64,000 nucleotides of DNA from Carettochelys insculpta (lineage: Eukaryota > Chordata > Testudines > Carettochelyidae), in assembly GCF_033958435.1 (NCBI RefSeq), contig NC_134137.1, forward strand, positions 174,419,501 to 174,483,500. The letters run 5' to 3'. The notes beneath the pieces are model-generated. The model worked only from the letters and a program-made list of their open reading frames with translations, did not search any database and was not told the origin of the DNA. Each line of letters opens with the position of its first letter. Within the stretch, counting starts at the first letter, position 1. Shown here piece by piece: positions 1 through 11,499 of the stretch. A program made the translations under genes and the position numbers.

Positions 1-834
1 GTGGCCTTTAATATACTGGAGGTCAAACTAGATGATCGTGAGTCTATGACATTGTTACAGTCATTTGTTGGATGTACTATCAGAATCAAGTATCTAACAA
101 CAATATGTCCCATCATGAATGTGAACAGCGCGTATAGAGGATGTCAGGCTAGTTTGCTGACCTGACTACTTAAACTGCATTTGTTAGTCAGAATGGCTGA
201 TTCTGTGCTTTTTGTCCTGGACTTAGTATTATTTTTTTAGCTTAGGCTGTATTGGTTCAGGACACTCCACATTTGACATAGGTGTGGACAGAACTGTTAG
301 AGAATATTTTGTTGCTCTAGATGCTCTGTTGGAATTCAAGGGTGCAAGTGTTTCAGAGTCTTTTAATGAGTTCACAACAGGATAGTTCTCTGCTTTCATG
401 TTCTATAATATAACATCATCTGCAATGCTAAGTGTTTAAAAATGAAGAGGGCAGATCCTCAGCTTGTGCAGATTGCCTTCCATGGAGCTATGACTGTAGA
501 CATATTGCAATTTTCACCAGCTAAGGGAAATGCCTCTTAGATGCTGTAAGGTGAACGTTAAAAGTTAGAAAGTAAGGATGTTACTCAGTTTTTGTGCAGA
601 AGGTGAGCATGAGGTCTGTGTGCTCCTTGCGTACCACTGAAACCTTATTTTCAAGTACTGTGAGGTATTTATGTGGTGGATAGGGCTTGTGATGGCCTTG
701 TACACAGGGCTGAATTTCATCTAGTGATCTTGTTTTGATAGTGGCCTTTCTGATGGAACCTAAGACAGCTTTTGTCTCAGATAGAGGGGATGGGATGAAG
801 ACCACAGAGGAACGATGGCAGCTATTTTGATTTT
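1..834. other. 5' flank of DSCAM, no feature recognised
   Basis: AT-rich DNA without a convincing coding frame, repeat end or RNA gene. The open frames here are short, start at arbitrary codons and resemble no family I know. It lies upstream of the presumed DSCAM leader and is most simply intergenic flank. Confidence 0.5.
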
Positions 835-890
835 TCAGAAAAGACACAGTTTATATTTATAAATAAATGCACACAAATCAGACATCAGAA

Positions 891-951
891 ATGGCAATAT
901 ACAAAATATACAATATAATATACAAAATATACAATACAATATACAAAAACC
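891..951. repeat. AT-rich tandem expansion inside the PLE endonuclease frame
   Basis: Imperfect reiterations of ATATACAA / AATATACAAA units. Read in the endonuclease frame they give repeated N-I-Q / Y-N-I-Q triplets between the SDIRNG and KPIGKHF blocks, so a codon-sized unit seems to have expanded within the dead element. Confidence 0.7.
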
Positions 952-1276
952 CATAGGAAAGCACTTCAATCTCCCAGGACACACAGTAGCAGATTTAAAA
1001 GTAGCTATCCTGCAGCAAAGAAATTTCAAGAACAGACTCTAAAGAGAAATTGCTGAACTACAATTCAGCTGCAAATTCAATACCCTCAGCTCAGGATTAA
1101 ACAAAGACTGTGAATGGCTGGCTAAATACAAAAGCAGCTTCCCCTCTCTTGGAGTTCACACCTCCAGATCTACTGATGACAATACAACTCAGCCTGCCTG
1201 ACTGAGCTAACCTCATTATCCCCAGCCTTGCTCTGGCCTATTTATACCTGGCCTTGCAGATTTCCAGGACCAGCAT

Positions 1277-1312
1277 CTGAAGAAGTGAGTTAACTCACGA
1301 AAGCTCATGCTC
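1277..1312 (+). ncRNA. Hammerhead-like ribozyme core in the PLE 3' repeat
   Basis: CTGAAGA at 1,277-1,283 is followed by a perfect 5-bp stem (GTGAG 1,285-1,289 with CTCAC 1,294-1,298, loop TTAA), then GAAA at 1,299-1,302, a short GC/GC stem III with loop TCAT, then TC at 1,311-1,312, the expected cleavage-site context. This is the order of the hammerhead core CUGANGA-stem II-GAAA-stem III-UH. Against activity: there is one extra A (1,284) before stem II and I see no strong stem I. Hammerhead motifs are established in Penelope-like retroelements; activity of this copy is not shown by sequence alone. Confidence 0.5.
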
Positions 1313-1399
1313 TAAACTTTTCTATTAGTCTATAAGGTGCCACAGGACCCTTCGTTGCTGCTACAGATCCAGACTAACACGGCTACCCCTCTGACAGTT

Positions 1400-1978
1400 T
1401 ACATTTTATGTGCAAAATATAAATTTTGACAGTTTCCTGGAAAATTCTTGGATTGTGTTGGTAAGATTTTTTTTTAAATTGCTTTTCCATAACCTTAATC
1501 CACAATGTTCTTTGTAGTAAAATATATTAAAATACAGGCCTGGCAAATTCATGATACCAAAAATAAAAATAAAAAAAATATTCTTCCCCTTGGATTAAAA
1601 TCTACTGTTCCTTAAGTTCCAAATGGACTTTATACGATCTGTTCCCATTCTTGATGGGAAAAATTGTTGTCAGATACTTGATTTTAATAGTAAATCCAAC
1701 AAATTACTATACAAATAGACTCATCATCACCTTGTTTGACCTTTAGGACAGTGAAGGCCACCAAACCTCTCCTAACCACTCCTGTAATAGAAGCCTCGCC
1801 TCTGGCTGAGTTACTGAAGTTCTCAAATCATGATTTAAATAAAGGTGGACCCAAATGATGAGCCTGGCCATTCTTGGCATCCAGATTTGAAAGACTGCAT
1901 GCCAATTATGATGTCACATACTCAGAGAATGGGTGATCATGTAGCACCGACTGGGTGACAGAAACATAAACAAAAAGA
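1400..1978. other. Unique flank, nothing recognised
   Basis: AT-rich DNA with short A-runs near 1,560-1,580. No repeat ends, splice-flanked frames or RNA genes were seen. Confidence 0.45.
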
Positions 1979-3050
1979 AACATAGAATACTAGAACTGGA
2001 AGGGACCTTGAGAGGTCATCAAGTTCAGTCCCCTACAATTATGGCATCACCAAGCACCATCTACACCATTGTTTCTTAAGCTCTTTTTGAGACCACAGAA
2101 CATGAAACAATATATTTTTTTAATGTGGAACACCTATGGAAAACAAACCACACCCTGCAACATATACAGCAAAACTAAAATTAATTAATTTAATCCGGCA
2201 TTGTAGCAATGAAGAAGTAACATTGTGTCTGGTTCTAATAACAAAAATATGTACCATCAGAGTATGATATCAAAAAGTATTAGATGCTCGCAGCATACCT
2301 GTGATTTGTTCAGAGAACATCAGTGTTCCATGGAATGTAGTTTCAGAAACACTGGTATAGACCATCCGTGACAGATGTTTGTCTCACTTGCTCTTAAAAG
2401 TCTCAAATAATGGAAGAACCTCCCAAGGCAATTTATTCTAGAACTTGACTACTCTGTCAGGAAGGTTTAGGTTTGTTTTTTTTTTAAAATATCCAAACTA
2501 AACTTCCCTTGCTGCAATTTAAGCCCATTTCTTCTTATCCTATCACAGAGGATAAGGAAAATAATTTTTCTCCCTCCTCTTATAACCACCTTTTAGGTAC
2601 CTGAAAGCTGTTATCATGTTCTCTCTATGTCTTCTCTTTCTAGATTAAATGAATCCAGTTCTTTCAAACTTCCCTCATAGGCCAAGTTCTCTAGACCTTT
2701 AATCATTTTTGTTGCTCTTCTCTGGACCTTCTCCAGTTGGTCCACCTTTTTCCTGAAATATGGTGCCCAGAACTGGACACAATACTCCCGTTTAGGCCTA
2801 ATCAACACACAGTAAAGCAGAAGGATTACTTCTTGTGTCTTGCTTAAACAATGCTGTTGATATATCCCATAATGATATTTGTGTTTTTTGTAGACGTGTC
2901 ACACTATTGACTCATATTTAGGTTGTTTTGAATAACTATATCTATATCTATATATATAAAACTATAACTAAATATCTCATAGTTAGCTTGTATATAAGAA
3001 CTATAATCCTTAGTTCTCTTTCTGCACTACTCCTGCCTAGAAAGTCAACA
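1979..3050 (-). mobile_element. CR1 LINE 3' fragment, reverse strand, interrupted by a hAT element
   Basis: The left edge (CATAGAATACTAGAACTGG...) is the reverse complement of a CR1 3' end. Between 2,360 and 3,050 the minus strand matches the end of CR1 ORF2: IRPKREYCVQFWAPYF, then [17 protein letters not shown] at about 2,695-2,745. The ORF is broken and no RT catalytic motif is present, so this is a 5'-truncated dead copy. A TATATC microsatellite has expanded inside it near 2,938-2,960, and a 288-bp DNA element interrupts it at 2,067-2,354. Confidence 0.85.
2067..2354. mobile_element. Non-autonomous hAT element nested in the CR1
   Basis: The left end CATTGTTTCTTAAGCTCTTT and the right end (reverse complement CAGTGTTTCTGAAACTAC) are inverted, of the Charlie-like CAGTGTTTCTCAA type. 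CR1 sequence resumes directly on both sides. The flanks ATCTACAC and GTATAGAC are compatible with a degraded 8-bp target duplication of the hAT type (nTCTAGAn). No coding capacity. Confidence 0.65.
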
Positions 3051-4360
3051 AAGCAATACAAAGATGACTGCATGAGTAATTCTGGCCTAAACCTTTGCCA
3101 AAAGTAATTCACATGAGTATTCATCCTATTTTGATTGTCATCTATGCTTTTGCAAACTAAGAAAACAATTTATAGAAAAAATGAATATTCAGAGTTTTGG
3201 ATCCATTCAAGGCAAACTCTCTTTTCAGAATGTTTGCACCATTACTCCCTGCCTCCTCTCTACCCAGTGTTCTCCACTCTACTTTAGGAAAAAAATTGGA
3301 CCCACTTATCCACATATTTGTTAAGATTTCCATGAACAATTAGTACCTGTCCCCATTAGGCCCAGCCATGCTATTTTAAACTGAAGAAAAAAAAAAAGAG
3401 ATTCTTTTTATCCTTATTGACTATAATTCCAACTACACCATGATGCAGAAAATGAATCATTTGTCCTACATGCCATTTGCTGTTTTTGAGTTTGATTGTT
3501 AGCTTCCTTAAGAATTACAACTAGAAGGCTTTATCTCATGCTTCTGATAGTTTTGAGTCCATTTTCAGTACCTTACTAATGCATCACAGGAGTGTTTATT
3601 TCCTGTTTGTCTATACTATTGAACTTTCTAGTTCTATTTTCCCTTTTATCTTATTTTTGGGCAACTTTTCTTGGGTTCTACTATAGTGAGCAAGGCTTGG
3701 CCTTGCCAAGTTGATCATCTTTAAGACCACAAAAAGACCATCATTTTTAATCACCATAAAAAAACCCACCATTTTTAATTATGATGTATTGTGTGCAAGT
3801 CCCCACTTTACTTTTGTACCCTGCAGAGTTCCCACTGGGACAATGCACAGTTCTCCAGACCAATAATAAATAAATTTTTTTTTTGCTTTAAATTTCATTA
3901 ATTTTAACACTAATCTTGAATTAGCCTAAAGCTGCTGCAGTTCAGTGTTGATTCTTGTTATTGTATTGTAATGTTTTGATTGTTGGACTGGTCTTTACAT
4001 CATAAAAGACCAGATAATAGCACAGAATGTTTTTAGTTACGTAGCAGTTTACAGTTTTGCTAAAAGATGAACAAAATCAGTTCCTACAGTAAGGAAATAT
4101 TTGAAAGCCAGTATTGCATTGGTAGTGCTGGAAATGGAGCTTACTATTTCTTTGAGAGTCTCATTAAGTTATTTCGCATGCCTTTGTTTAGGCTATGACC
4201 TTCCAGAAGTGCCACCCCCTACTACTTGTCAACACATTAGTCACATAAAATTCAGCTGATGCCAAACAGATGCAGTTCAACAAACTATAGAAATGTATAA
4301 TATTCTATTGTTTTTTTCTATTGGTCTTATTTTTCCCCTCTCCTATGGATACTTTCTGCC
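3051..4360. other. DSCAM upstream flank, repeat-poor
   Basis: No transposon ends or coding frame recognised. It lies immediately upstream of the presumed leader and would contain the distal promoter. There is no CpG island and no clear TATA box. Short A/T runs only. Confidence 0.4.
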
Positions 4361-4981
4361 GCTTTAAGATTGCAGAGGGCTACAATTGACAGAAGCTTGT
4401 GACAGGGTTAATACTTCCCTCTGTTCTGCTCAGAGGCAGAGAAGGTTAGCAGAGGGATCAATGTGATTAAATCTGTAGGAGAGGAAAGATGTGCCTGTCT
4501 GCTTGCTTGCTGCCTGGATGTGGTGGTTGAAGGGTGGTGTACATGCAGCCTGGTTTTTGCAGGTCTGGGCTGGATACTACCAGGGATGATCTTATGCTTG
4601 CACTGGAGGATTTTTTTCACCTGCGGATCTGCTTCTGCAAACCTGCTGGTGTCTCCCTGAGCTAACAACACACCTGGGCTTAAAGCACCCACCTCCCTTT
4701 TTCCTCTAGCTGCATCTTTCTGAAACAGAAAGCCAGTAAGCAAGTGTCAGTGGAGAAGAGAAGCTAAAGGAGAGACAGATCACTTGCTTTAAGGACAATC
4801 AGACACATACACGCAGTCTCCAAGCAGCAACACACTGCTACCAGCAAAATAAGCTGGACTGATCTTCTCTCATAGCTCGCAGCTTTAACCTTGCAGTTGA
4901 CAAACAGGGAAAGAGAAAGCAAGGCAAAGAGTGGAAAGCAAAGCAAAGCACATAGCTGGGAGGCTAGGAAGGAGCAGGGGC
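4360..4981 (+). promoter_or_regulatory. DSCAM: Presumed DSCAM core promoter and 5' leader
   Basis: This block precedes the DSCAM start codon and is richer in G+C than its surroundings, with many AG-rich and CTG-rich stretches. The transcription start cannot be fixed: no TATA box or CpG island is visible. If transcribed, the leader has several upstream AUGs: a start-stop ATGTGA at 4,461-4,466, a 13-codon ORF from 4,489, and others near 4,517 and 4,542, all closed before the main ATG. That would suggest translational damping, as an inference only. The last bases before the main ATG (GCAGGGGC) place G at -3. Confidence 0.5.
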
Positions 4982-5024
4982 ATGTGGATATTGGCTATCT
5001 TCTTGTTCCAGAGCATCTTGAATG
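4982..5024 (+). CDS. DSCAM: DSCAM coding exon 1 (signal peptide), splice donor follows
   Basis: DSCAM is a single-pass neuronal adhesion receptor with ten immunoglobulin and six fibronectin III domains, acting in self-avoidance, axon guidance and synaptic lamination. Only its first coding exon is here: MWILAIFLFQSILN plus the first base of codon 15. Human DSCAM as I recall it begins MWILALSLFQSFAN and also splits the next codon, a V codon, after its first base; 10 of 14 residues and the phase agree. The peptide is a hydrophobic secretory signal. The donor is AATG|GTGAGC at 5,025. The exon was missed as an ORF because it is short and runs into the intron. Alternatives: the related DSCAML1 has a different leader; a chance match is unlikely given residues, phase and donor together. 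Confidence 0.86.
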
Positions 5025-5030
5025 GTGAGC

Positions 5031-8000
5031 AATACACTCCTTTAGTTTGTGATTCATTTAATTTCAGCTAATTGGGAAGGGTGTCAAAGGGAACTGGATG
5101 TTATTTTATCTTTTGTGTTTAAAGCATTGCACTGGTTGTTAGCAGCTGTGGGGAGAAGGAAGAAATTGCTCTGTAATCATTTAAACTAGCTTACCTAGCA
5201 AAGTAAGTGCCCATAACCTAAGTGTGTTGCTATATATTTTCCTCATTCAGAATTATACTGTGTTTGATGAAATAGGGATAGATGCAATTTTTCTTTTTTT
5301 GGCTGAAAAAAGTACAGAATTTTGCCAAGCCGAGCATCAGTCTGTAAGAGCATATTGAGTGAATTCGAAGGGCTTGTACATTAAGCTTTGGGATTTTGCT
5401 TTTTTGTCATGTGTTTATATTTCAGTACTTAAATTATCACGTGATTTGATTAAAATATTACAGGTTTTTTATTTGAGGAAAAATATTTTGAAATTTTCTT
5501 TTGCCATCATTTTTCTGAGAAGGTACCTGCTATGTGTTGAGCACGCTTATTTATGTAAAAATATGCACTGGTAAGCATTACATCATCCAAAAAAGGATGA
5601 AGACTCTTTCAGTCAATTTCAAAGTTATGAAGGGGAAACAACAATGGAGACACAATAAAGAATAAGCCCTTTATTTGTGTACTCCTCTGTGTTAGGTACA
5701 TGCTTTCACTGTTTTTAATGTTTTTATTAATACAGGTGAGGTTTTGTATATTTAATGCTTATATTTACTTATGGTTGAAACTATCTGTCATCCTAAGGTG
5801 CATATTGAATTATATGTAGCACTTAGGAATAATGCACAAAAATGTGATATCTTTAAGGATAGAAAACAAATTATGCTATATACTGTATGCTCATGAATCC
5901 TACAGTTTTGTCTTCCTATTTTCAAATTTGAGAACATAGTACTGCCTCACACTCATTGTGCACTAACAGTTAAAATGTAAAGATTAAGCACACAGTTTTC
6001 AAAATGGGCAAGCTAGGCAGAATAGCAAAATGTTGTGAGAATGACAGAAAAGCACAGGATAAAGTGTAATTGTTTTTCCTGGAAGATACAAATATAATTG
6101 AAGCTCCAAGCAATGGGTGAGGAATGAATACTGGATAAGGGTACCTTCACATCTGTGTAGGTATATGATGTGAAAATACATAGATAGAAATATCATAAAA
6201 TTAAGGCAATAAGAGCTGAAGCAGGATGGTGGGAAGGTAAGGAAGTAAAGAAGCATCCAGGTGTATTTTAAAATATTTTGGTGCATAGAATACTGTAAAA
6301 TGCAAAATGACCAAAATGACACCCAAACTTTTTTTTATTAGTGTTGTTATTTTGAAATCCTCCTACCAGTAAAGACATTGCAATAACTGGCATTAAGAAT
6401 GTATGTATTTATTTTGTCAGATGGTGCTATGCTTTTTCTCTAACCTCTGCAGGCACATACATTAGAGAAGAGATTTGCTTCAATAACACAGAAAGGATCA
6501 TTCAGAAAGTATATTCTGTTATGATGGCTATTCAGTTAAAGAAGGATTTGCATAGAAAATTAGAATTGCAACATTTGTGTCCAAAAATTGCATGTCTTTA
6601 AAAGACAGATACATATGTACCCTGCACATACATTAATTCACAACCATATAAATAGCATGCTTTTTAAGGTAGACTCCTTTAAAAAATAAAAATCTGCAAT
6701 TCTGAAGCATAATAAATTTAATCTCTTTTTCCTTTTAAGGCAGAAATTTGTATGCAAAACAGTTTCTGTCATTTATTCATGTTGTTCTGCAGCAATTTCT
6801 CAGTTTCAGCATTCACAAATTTGGACCAACACCAAACAAAAAAAGAAATTTCAGAATACATATTTATCCATAATAGTGTAAATGCAGAAGATATGTGCAT
6901 CTTTCCAGAATTTATGATGATGTACGTCACTGTGTGCATGTGTACACGGTATATATAGACCACATTTTTTTAACCTTACAACACTAGAAATATCTAATGG
7001 ATGTTTCAGTGAATTTTTATTAACTTTATAACTGTCTAAAATGGGATATTTTGAAATTACTGTATCATTGAAAATAAGATATACGATACTAACCTCTCTG
7101 TCTCTCTCTCTCTGCAGATTCTTATATGTACATACACACAGGCTGTTTAAAGTAGCATAAAATCTGGGAAAATGAAACTTCTGCATTTAGAGCTACTAAG
7201 GATAAATATATGAGCACACATATGATAAGTGTTCCCTGAGGTAGTATCTTGCGACATATTAAACATCAAAACCCCACTGATAATGTGTTTAGTAATAGTG
7301 TTGAATTTAGAATAGATTCTTCACATGACTCTGGCACGATAGTAGTGATGTTTTGGAAATGATTAACATTTCTGTATTTGAAGGAAAGTACAGTATACAC
7401 AAATACAAATGTTATCTTTACATTTACTTGAATTGGTCTACCTTAAATTAGATAATCTTACATAATATGTGGCACTCTTTTATGATGCTGTATAATAAAT
7501 AACTATTGAAGATTGACTTCTGTTATTGCTGTTGCCAACTGGCCTTTCAGAAGTCCCCTGGGAATTGCACTATATCTGTTTACACCACACATGCGCTCTC
7601 GCATACGTGTATGTGTGGCATCTAATTATGCTTTAGATATGTTATAAAATTAAATAAAAATCTAGTATAGTATGTAGCACACCTCATTTTAAATCCTTTT
7701 TTCCCCCTTTTTTTAATTTAACACACATGGAGCCCCATCGTGAAATCTTCCTATGCAATCAAAGTTTTTGTTGGAGAGTCCATGGGAGCTGCCTGACTAA
7801 AGACAGCAGGACTGGCCACTATGTCTCCCTATAATTTCTCAGCACAATAGATCTCATCACAATGAATAGCACCTTCACTAGATTAATTTATTATTTTCAA
7901 AATATCTTACTGATGAGTGCAATAGAATATTAGCACACTATAGTATCCAAATAATAGGACTCAGGTACAAAATTTCCAAATACTGACTGTAATGTTTATT

Positions 8001-11000
8001 AAAACTACTGATTGTATTTACAAACATTACTGGTTTCTTACAACATGGATAAAATATTAACCGTACATACAGTGACAGAGAGACCTTTTCCAAATAGTGA
8101 CTTACACTGCATCGCTCCAGCTAATGGTAGGGTCATGCAGTTACAACCCTGAGCAACACACTGAGAATTTACCTTCTGTATTAGAATATTCTGGACACAA
8201 GCATTTAAAATGACTGCCATAAGTGTAAAAAAAAAAAATTCATCTCAGTCCAATCCCAATGAATACAGACACATTTTATTGATTGTTTCATGAAAAAAAA
8301 AATCAAAAAAGTCAAACTTTTTTACACATATCAGAATTCCTGCACCCAGGGGATCTATGGGTTTATGTTAAATTTGTTGTTTAAACACATGATTGTTCTG
8401 TGTATTCAGATGTCAGCATTTCTTGGTAATGTTTTGACTAGTTGATATAAATATGCTGAAACTATCTTCTCGCTTCTCTTCCAGTGCAACTCTTGTTTGC
8501 CTGTAGTGCATTGATCTCTGAAATCAATGGGTCACCAGGATGTACCCAGTGCAGGACAGTTGATACTAAAAATAACTTTCTTTTAAAATGATTTCCATTC
8601 TGTATCCATAATGCATGAATCCCAGTGTGCACATGTCCATCTTTGATCTATCAAAGGAGTTTTTACTAGCATATCAAAATGGGAGCGGTACAAGAGCCAG
8701 ACTGTAAATTGGAATGGGGGCAGAGGATGTGTACAAAACCTGTAACAAGGTACAACAGGGCTGCTAGGAACACTTGCCACAAGAAACAGTGATTAGTAGT
8801 GCTCAAAACAAACAGGAAGGTTACCATCTTTACTGAACTAATGGAGCTTAGGTCCCCCAGTGGAAAGTATTTTTTACTAGCTGTGACATCAAAACACAGT
8901 TTGAGTAGCCAAAGCCTGGCTCTCTCACACTGAAATACTTTGTGTGCGTATATGTAGTTATTGACAGGTTTGTGGATAGCTCAGTCTTACTGATTGATTT
9001 TGTCCTAGTTGCTTCGGAGGCTTTTAGTTCCTTCTTGCATGAAGTATTAGTTGGTCACTGAATGATTGGAATGAAACTTTCATTAACTAGACATCTAGGC
9101 ACAGTGCAACGGAAATCTATTGCTCCACTTCAAAAGAGGTCTTTATTTCCCTTTTCGTCTTCAGTGATGTTCCAGATATAGCAGTTACTGAGCATTAAGA
9201 ATTCCTTACCAGCTTTACCAAACACAAACAGAGATATACAATGACATGCTGCCTGCATGTTAGTGTGTCAGTGCCACAGGACACTAGTGGGCAGCAAACC
9301 ACACAAGACTGGTAACACTTCAAAACAACAGTGTGAATAAACAGTCACTGAGAGGAGGATTTATGAAGGTGGATTGTCTTGCAGGGTCACTATCCCTTTA
9401 ATTTGCAGCTCTCACTGTTCTGTTTTCTTTTCCTCCTGTGAGCATTGCATGACAATTATTAATGACAAGAAGACTACAGGCTACATTTGTATTAAAGTTT
9501 AAAATGAGTTTGATTTCCACAAATAGCAATAACCTATAATGAGAACTTGGGGCTTGATTTGGCATTCATTGAAGACAATGGTAAAACTCCCTTCCCTTCA
9601 GTGGTGCAGCATCAGGCTTTTGGGGTATTAACGGTCAGAGGAACTGGTGAGTGTGAAAGCTAATGGATAGCCTGAGGATGGTTGATTGATTTTTTTTTAA
9701 CCTGCCTACACTCAGCAGTTCCACAGTGTATTGAATTATGTCATTTACAGACGTAGCAGTCAACTCCCCACACCATCAGACATAAAGCCTGTTTTTTAAT
9801 TGAAGCTAATGGGTGCTCAGCATTTTTGAAAATCAGGCCATCTATTTAGGTGCCTGTTACGGACGCCAAAGCTTAACTTTATGGCCCCTTTTTAGAAATT
9901 CTTGGTTTAGTCCTTTTGCAGCACCCCAAAGCTTGTGAAGGTGAGTCAGACCTTACTGACTAGATTATTATTATAAAAAGGATCTACAGCAGGGTTAGGA
10001 ATGCAGGGCATGATTTTCAAGATGTTTGCTAAACGTTGTATTATATATGATCAGATACAACAGGGTTGGGCACCAGTACCAAACTTTAAACCAGAACTGT
10101 GTATACATTTTTGGCAGTTGCACTAACTAGGTTTAGTATTATTTTGCAGAACTAGCTGAATTTTTTTAGTCAAAATGTTTCAGTCATAAGGTGGTGTTTC
10201 AACAACACTGATATTTGTTGCAAAATTATACCAGTTTTCAAAATTCTGTTTTGGAAAAAAAAAAACCCCCAGAAAAAATGCTTTGCAAAGTTTTAAACGT
10301 CCAGTGTCAGCATTTTCAGAATGGAAGGCTTTATTTATTTATTTTCAAAATGACTAATGTCAAAATTTATTTAATTTTATACCATTTTTCAAACAATGTT
10401 AAAGCTGAAACAGAATATTTAAAATGAATCAAAATGAAATGCCGTAATGGTTTTCTTTGTTCAGAATATTGTTTTGTGACAAATTTGGAAATTTTGGCTA
10501 TTTTTTCTTAATTCAAAATGTGTGTTTGTGTAGTGGTTTGAAAGCTTCATGGGACAGTAATCCATTTTTCAATAATCTCTTTTATTTAAAAGTGGTATCA
10601 TTGCTAATAATTCAGGTCATAGGCCAGACTATTCATTCTGGGTTAGGAAGAAACTTCCCCTAAAAGCAAGGTCCCTCAAGCTAGCCTTACAGCTTCCATT
10701 GAAGAATGTCAGACTGGCTATTGTTAGGGTAAATTTTTTTTTAAGTGTGACTCTGGTTCTGATTTACTACTACAATTCCTATGACATGGTAAAATGAATA
10801 TTCTCTAAAAAGATGGGAGAATTGATTACCTTTCCAAGATTACTATATTGAAGAACATTTGTGTGGTTTTTTTTTTAAACATATGCCTGGTGCAGTTACT
10901 GTTACATAATTTTGTAAAAGTAGCAATAAAGTTCTCCAGTATACTGCCGACTACGAGATCCTGAATGCCTACTCCAAGGTGAATGGTTGGGGAAGGCTTA

Positions 11001-11499
11001 CGTTACTTGCTTTAAAACGTAGTTTGAAATGTTTCAAAATCTTAATATATGGACACTGTCTTTATTTACTTTAATATGTGCTTTATTTTCCCTCTGCTCT
11101 GTTGAAAGATTTATTTCATCCTCTTATTTAATAGAACCGCCCCCCACCTTCTTAACCTTCCTTATCTACAGAACCATCTCCTTTCATTAATCGATGGGCC
11201 TAAAATGTTTTACAGGAACCCCATTAAAAGCCTGGTATCATTCACAAAATGAAATGGAAGAAATCTTTCAGAAGAGCCTTCCATATTACAATATTCCAAA
11301 CCTTTGAAGAAAATTATCTTTAAAAGCAAACCACACATTCCTCAGATATTTATAACCTGGTGGTTTTTTGCCCTTGATTGACCTCCAGCTGTCATATGTC
11401 ATTCTTTTCTTACAACTTTATACATTCCCCCCCCCACCCCCCGCTTCTAAAGTAACAATTAATCACCAGAACAAGAGACAATAGGCTGCATAAACATAT
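5031..11499. other. Unique AT-rich intron sequence
   Basis: Long repeat-poor stretch. Seen: a TC-rich tract near 7,097-7,117, homopolymer A/T runs (for example 8,229-8,240 and 10,256-10,265), and a C-rich tract at 11,425-11,443. The open frames are short, without family resemblance, and not flanked by plausible splice sites. No RNA gene recognised. Confidence 0.5.

Larger units (their letters stand above)
838..1397 (+). mobile_element. 5'-truncated Penelope-like element: GIY-YIG endonuclease end plus 3' pLTR
   Basis: One frame (stops at about 859 and 1,038) reads like the C-terminal part of a PLE GIY-YIG endonuclease: INAHKSDIRNGN, then GKHFNLPGHTVADLKV, then a charged stretch and GLNKDCEWLAKY. 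The frame ends near 1,199. Non-coding DNA follows and ends in the motif CACGGCTACCCCTCTGACA, which closes this repeat family. Known from the family: PLEs encode a reverse transcriptase fused to GIY-YIG and their terminal repeats carry hammerhead motifs. The reverse transcriptase is missing and two in-frame stops make the copy dead. A short tandem expansion interrupts the endonuclease frame (separate entry). Confidence 0.75.

Noticed and set aside
4463..4660. 65-codon frame over the presumed DSCAM leader
   Set aside because: It begins with GTG, not ATG; the true ATG at 4,461 is followed at once by TGA.
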